NCBI RefSeq assembly: GCF_031082405.1
Contig: NZ_JAVHJU010000050.1
Span: 1 to 34,922 of the forward strand
DNA length: 34,922 nt
Direction: 5' to 3'
DNA from: Amycolatopsis sp. A133
GTDB taxonomy: Bacteria > Actinomycetota > Actinomycetes > Mycobacteriales > Pseudonocardiaceae
Positions 31,989-34,922 of the stretch are shown here, piece by piece; within the stretch, counting starts at the first letter, position 1; every line of letters starts with the position of its first letter. The position numbers and the translations under genes were made by a program. The notes beneath the pieces were generated by a model, which worked only from the letters and a program-made list of their open reading frames with translations, was not told the origin of the DNA and searched no databases.

Positions 31989-33731
31989 TCAGAACGGCGG
32001 CGGGTCGTCACCGAAGGGGTCACTGCCGCGCGAGGGCAGCCCGGCGAAAGGATCGCCCTTCTTCGATGTGGCCGTCGTCGTGGGGATCGTCCCGGCCTCG
32101 GAAAGCCGCGTGGCCCAGGCGGGGAACGGGAAGCCGACGGCGATCGGCACCGGGATCTCCGGCTGGCTCACGAACATCGTGCCCGGCGTCGCGAGCGTCG
32201 CGCGGACCCGCTGGCTGGCCGGGAGGAAGCCGTACTCGGGCCGCGACGCCTCGGCGGCGTCGAGGCGGCCGACGATCCGCACCGAGCTGTTGCTGACGAT
32301 GCGGCGCTCGACCTCGCTGGCGGTCTGCTGCGCGCCGATCAGGATGACGCCGAGGGAGCGGCCGCGCTCGGCGATGTCCAGCAGCACCTCCTTGATCGGG
32401 CTGCTGCCTTCCCGCGGCGCGTACTTGTTCAGCTCGTCCAGCATGGTGAACAGCAGCCCGCCGGGGCCGGCCGCCTCCTTGCGCGCAGTCTCCGCCGCCA
32501 GCGTCACGCCGACGACGAACCGCTGCGCGCGCTCGACGAGGTTGTGGATGTCCACGACGGTCACCTGCTGGTTCTCCGTGGACAACTGGCGAGCGGGGTG
32601 GTCGGCGAGGTCGCCGCGGATGAGGCCGGACAGGGCGCGCTGGCTCGAGCGCAGGCGGCGGATGAAGGCGTTGACCGTGCCCGCGCCGGTGACCGCACCC
32701 GCCCAGCTCGCGCGGGTTTCCTCGTCGGTGACGCGGTCGCAGACGACGTCGACGAGCTCGGCGTAGGTGCGGCACAGGACCCCGTCGACGTCGGCGGCGC
32801 CGTCGGTGCCCGCCGGGGTGCTGTCCAGGCGCAGGCGGTTCGCGACCTGGTGGATGACCATCGTGTACTGGTTGCGCTCGTCCTCGGCGTCGGCGAAGAC
32901 GTAGGGCAGCAGGTCCTTGGCGCAGAACTCCGCGATGGTCCACCAGAACGCGCCGACCCCCGAGGTCCGCCCGGTCACGTAAGGCTTCCCCGTGGTGTCC
33001 GACGGCGTCGGCGGCGCGTAGAAGCCGACGGACGCGAACGGCTCGGCGGGCAGGCCCACCTTGGCGTACTCGGCCTTGAGCTTCTCGTCGAGGTGGACGT
33101 TCGGGGTGTCGAGGAACAGCAGGTCCTCGCCCTTGACCGAGAAGACGAGGGCCTTGGCGTTGTGGGCGTTGGGCAGGGCACCGCCGCGGAAGATCGAGTG
33201 CAGCAGGAACAACGCGAACGACGTCTTCGTGGCCACGCCGGAGACCCCGCTGATGCTGACGTGCGCGCCCCGGGTGCCGTCGAGGAAGTCCATGTTGAGG
33301 TAGACGGGTTCGCCGTCCCGGCCCAGCCCGACCGCCACCTGGCGGGTCATGTTGTCGAAGTACAGCGCCTGCGCGCGATCCTCCCCCACGGCACGGGACA
33401 CGACGGACCCCGGCCGCGGCGGCACGTAGCATTCGGGCTCGACGCGGGTGGTGGCGATCTCGGCGATCTCCTGCACCTGGGCGGGCAGGACCCCGTCGGA
33501 GATCAGGAAGACGTCACTGCCGAAGCTGGCGCCCTCGTGCCGCGCGCTCACCTGCGTCACGACGCCGTAGGAGGTGACTTCGCCGAGCCCGGGCAGTTCC
33601 CGCCGGGTCACGACGACGTCGTCGAGCTGCAGATAGGCATCTTGATCGATGGCCACGCAGAACTGCAGCGGCGTCGAGTCCTCGGTGCCTGCCACCCGTC
33701 CGACCACGGTGGTGAGCGTCTCCTGGTCCAC
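31989..33731 (-). CDS. herA: HerA-like DNA translocase ATPase
   Basis: The 580-residue ATPase is of the HerA/FtsK type. An N-terminal beta-barrel HAS-like region (about 1-100) is followed by a RecA-like motor with P-loop GVSGVATKTS (162-171), Walker B TMLDELNKY (D432, E433) and the family block GAQQTASEVERRIVSNSSVRI (466-486). The P-loop has Thr, not Gly, before the lysine. HerA rings drive NurA and Mre11-Rad50 in archaeal end resection. The last residues are DPFGDDPPPF, very like the SSB acidic tip. GTG 33731 follows GGGAGA; GTG 33746 after GGGAGGA is an alternative. It is the first gene of the operon. Confidence 0.82.
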   Translation of the reverse strand: MDQETLTTVVGRVAGTEDSTPLQFCVAIDQDAYLQLDDVVVTRRELPGLGEVTSYGVVTQVSARHEGASFGSDVFLISDGVLPAQVQEIAEIATTRVEPECYVPPRPGSVVSRAVGEDRAQALYFDNMTRQVAVGLGRDGEPVYLNMDFLDGTRGAHVSISGVSGVATKTSFALFLLHSIFRGGALPNAHNAKALVFSVKGEDLLFLDTPNVHLDEKLKAEYAKVGLPAEPFASVGFYAPPTPSDTTGKPYVTGRTSGVGAFWWTIAEFCAKDLLPYVFADAEDERNQYTMVIHQVANRLRLDSTPAGTDGAADVDGVLCRTYAELVDVVCDRVTDEETRASWAGAVTGAGTVNAFIRRLRSSQRALSGLIRGDLADHPARQLSTENQQVTVVDIHNLVERAQRFVVGVTLAAETARKEAAGPGGLLFTMLDELNKYAPREGSSPIKEVLLDIAERGRSLGVILIGAQQTASEVERRIVSNSSVRIVGRLDAAEASRPEYGFLPASQRVRATLATPGTMFVSQPEIPVPIAVGFPFPAWATRLSEAGTIPTTTATSKKGDPFAGLPSRGSDPFGDDPPPF

Positions 33732-33854
33732 GGTTCTCCCTGTCACACCCGGCGCTTCCTCCCGCGGCAGACTAGCCCGCCCGGACGACGGTCCCGCGCC
33801 CAACACGGCGTTGCCACCGGCGGTGTCGCCGCAGGCCGGGACTGCGCCGAACGA

Positions 33855-33864
33855 GTGAGCTCAC
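33855..33864. promoter_or_regulatory. 10-bp palindrome GTGAGCTCAC
   Basis: A perfect palindrome in the 209-base region between the divergent herA and leader-ORF starts. A plus-strand -35 candidate TTGTCA (33882-33887) lies 18 bases downstream, but its -10 partner is poor. It may be an operator for either transcript. Confidence 0.3.
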
Positions 33865-33940
33865 CCTTCGGGGAAGATCTTTTGTCACCACCGGCCCTTT
33901 TCCGTCACTTACCAGCGTGAGCCCGGAGAAGGAGACCAAG

Positions 33941-34036
33941 GTGCGCAGACCGGCCGAACAGATGTCCGACACCGCGAGAAGCAAGGAACCGTCTCCCGGA
34001 GCTCTCCCGGCCCTCGACCATCCGGATCCGGCGTGA
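33941..34036 (+). CDS. 31-codon leader ORF coupled to the sigma factor
   Basis: A GTG-started ORF of 31 residues (beginning MRRPAEQ, ending DHPDPA) follows a strong purine-rich ribosome-binding site (GGAGAAGGAG, 33925-33934). Its stop TGA overlaps the sigma-factor GTG (GTGA, 34033-34036). The sigma GTG itself has no clear ribosome-binding site, so sigma synthesis probably depends on ribosomes finishing this ORF. The peptide has no recognisable domain and is Pro-rich. It may be a regulatory leader rather than a functional protein. Confidence 0.55.
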   Translation: MRRPAEQMSDTARSKEPSPGALPALDHPDPA

Positions 34037-34566
34037 CGGACGATTCCGGTGAATCAGCCGAAGCTCTGGCCGAACGGGCGATGGATCTCCGCAAGTCGTA
34101 CTACGCCGAGCTGGCCGGGTACGCGGTGAAGCTGGGCAGTTCGGTCTCGGATGCCCGGATGTTCGCGGACGACGCCATCGTCGAACTGGTGCTGCGAGCG
34201 ATGACCCACTCCGGCTCCGACCCGGTCCTGAACCAGCGCGCCTGGCTTTACCAGACTGTGCGCTACATGGTGATGACCGCCGTGCGGCACCGGCGGAGGA
34301 TCGACGACACGGACGTTCACCAGCTCACCGACCGCTGGTGCCAAACGACGTGGGGTTCCCCCGACCTGCATCTCGAGGCGGTGGAGACGCTTCGCGCGAT
34401 CGAGGCGCTGCCCGAAGAGCAGCGAGCCGCCCTGGCGCTCAAGCTGGCCGGCCACCCGATGGAAGACATCGCCCAGATCCTCGGCATCTCGGTGGACGCC
34501 GCGAAGAAGCGTGTCTCGAGGGCCCGCAAGCGGCTGTTGCAGCAGCTGGAAGGGAGGGACGCATGA
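34033..34566 (+). CDS. ECF-like sigma factor
   Basis: The 177-residue sigma-70 family protein has region 2 (about 20-90, with FADDAIVELVLRAM and NQRAWLYQTVRYMVMTAVRHRRR) and region 4 (about 118-172, with LPEEQRAALALKLAGHPMEDIAQ and the helix-turn-helix ISVDAAKKRVSRARKRL). It lacks regions 1 and 3 and recruits RNA polymerase to a specific promoter set, which is not predictable here. GTG 34033 overlaps the leader ORF stop, and its own stop overlaps the next start (ATGA), so the three readings form a coupled operon. No anti-sigma factor with a zinc or membrane motif is evident in what is visible downstream. Confidence 0.85.
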   Translation: MTDDSGESAEALAERAMDLRKSYYAELAGYAVKLGSSVSDARMFADDAIVELVLRAMTHSGSDPVLNQRAWLYQTVRYMVMTAVRHRRRIDDTDVHQLTDRWCQTTWGSPDLHLEAVETLRAIEALPEEQRAALALKLAGHPMEDIAQILGISVDAAKKRVSRARKRLLQQLEGRDA

Positions 34567-34922
34567 TCGGCCGACACCGCGAGCCCGACGCCGAGCTCGA
34601 CCGGCGCCTGTCCGTCCTGGACGGCTACCTCGACAGATCCTTCACGGCCGACTTGGACGACGAGGCGCGCACCGAAATCTTCCGGCAGAAGGTGGTCCGG
34701 CAGGCCGCCGCTCTGCACAGCAGGCACACATCCGTTGCACCCTATGCACTCGCAACGGGCACGGCTGGTCCGCTCCGGGTCGGTGACGGGCTGGATGAGC
34801 CGGTCGCCGCTGCTGTCGAGGGAGATCCCCAGGCAGTGGAGCGGCTGCTGGCTGCTATCCGTCCACTGGTAGTGCGGTATTGCCGCGCCCGGGTTGGCAG
34901 GCAGGAGCGATCTTTCGCTTCG
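34563..34922 (+). CDS. truncated ORF, C-terminal part SigD/ShbA-like
   Basis: The ORF is open to the window end (120 codons seen). Codons 1-55 (beginning MIGRHREPDAELD) form a small acidic-basic helical region of unknown family with about 7% A/T at third positions (4 of 55), like its neighbours. From about codon 56 (34728) the third-position A/T rises to 25 of 65 codons. From about codon 79 the protein reads like the start of a SigD/ShbA sigma factor (VAAAVEGDPQAVERLL, PLVVRYCRARVG). Either this is a natural fusion behind the first sigma gene, or the segment after about 34728 comes from another genome or locus. No start codon lies just before the sigma-like part. Confidence 0.5.
   Translation, partial: MIGRHREPDAELDRRLSVLDGYLDRSFTADLDDEARTEIFRQKVVRQAAALHSRHTSVAPYALATGTAGPLRVGDGLDEPVAAAVEGDPQAVERLLAAIRPLVVRYCRARVGRQERSFAS

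Overview
The window is very GC-rich, densely coded actinobacterial DNA. Third codon positions are almost all G or C, GTG starts are frequent, and several promoters sit exactly one -10 spacing upstream of a start codon, which suggests leaderless mRNAs. The gene order gpsA, cofC/fbiD, ppk1, Nudix-phosphatase (mutT1-like), hupB, leuD, leuC, iclR-type regulator matches the conserved order around Rv2982c-Rv2989 of Mycobacterium tuberculosis. The flanking gene content and family types suggest Pseudonocardiaceae, perhaps Amycolatopsis. That genus call is inference. No tRNA, rRNA, CRISPR array, IS element or prophage was seen.

Layout. 1-234: a 14-bp tandem repeat at the window edge and a pair of DnaA-box-like sites. 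235-2345: a MocR/PdxR-type regulator divergent from a flavin/PPOX-fold protein, with repeated AAGTG operator-like sites between them. 2342-4494: a two-component system (OmpR-type regulator, then histidine kinase) divergent from a redox cassette at 4633-7246. The cassette encodes a membrane flavocytochrome, an anchored FMN-binding protein with a flavinylation motif, and ApbE. 7309-9327: a VOC protein, an asparaginase, and a cysteine-dioxygenase-like gene preceded by a Cys-codon leader peptide. 9390-11110: gpsA and an acyltransferase. 11365-15377: cofC/fbiD, ppk1 and the mutT1-like gene. 15483-18326: a large AfsR/SARP-type regulator. 18327-18769: a gene-poor stretch with a 21-bp-periodic repeat and a strong hairpin. 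18770-22581: hupB, leuD, leuC and the divergent IclR regulator. 22739-26340: a small Cys-rich protein, a lipoprotein, a secreted GH3 glycosidase and a secreted small protein. 26413-33731 (minus strand): a four-gene operon herA, sbcD, sbcC, nurA. 33941-34922: a 31-codon leader ORF, an ECF-like sigma factor, and a truncated gene whose end looks like the start of a SigD/ShbA sigma factor.

How genes work together. The DNA-end-processing operon joins a HerA-like translocase, Mre11/SbcD, Rad50/SbcC and a NurA-type nuclease, the set known as one operon in thermophilic archaea. Its HerA has an unusual P-loop and ends in an SSB-like acidic tip. The flavin cassette has donor (membrane reductase), acceptor (FMN protein) and maturase (ApbE) side by side, with an OmpR-type direct repeat between it and the two-component system. 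leuCD and the IclR gene share a short divergent promoter region carrying an operator-like inverted repeat.

The main items for follow-up are the herA-sbcD-sbcC-nurA operon and the HerA tail, the leaderless Cys-codon leader before the cysteine-dioxygenase-like gene, the two short ORFs whose stops overlap regulator starts, the flavinylation cassette with its putative operator, and a sharp change of codon usage near 34728 that may be a chimeric joint.
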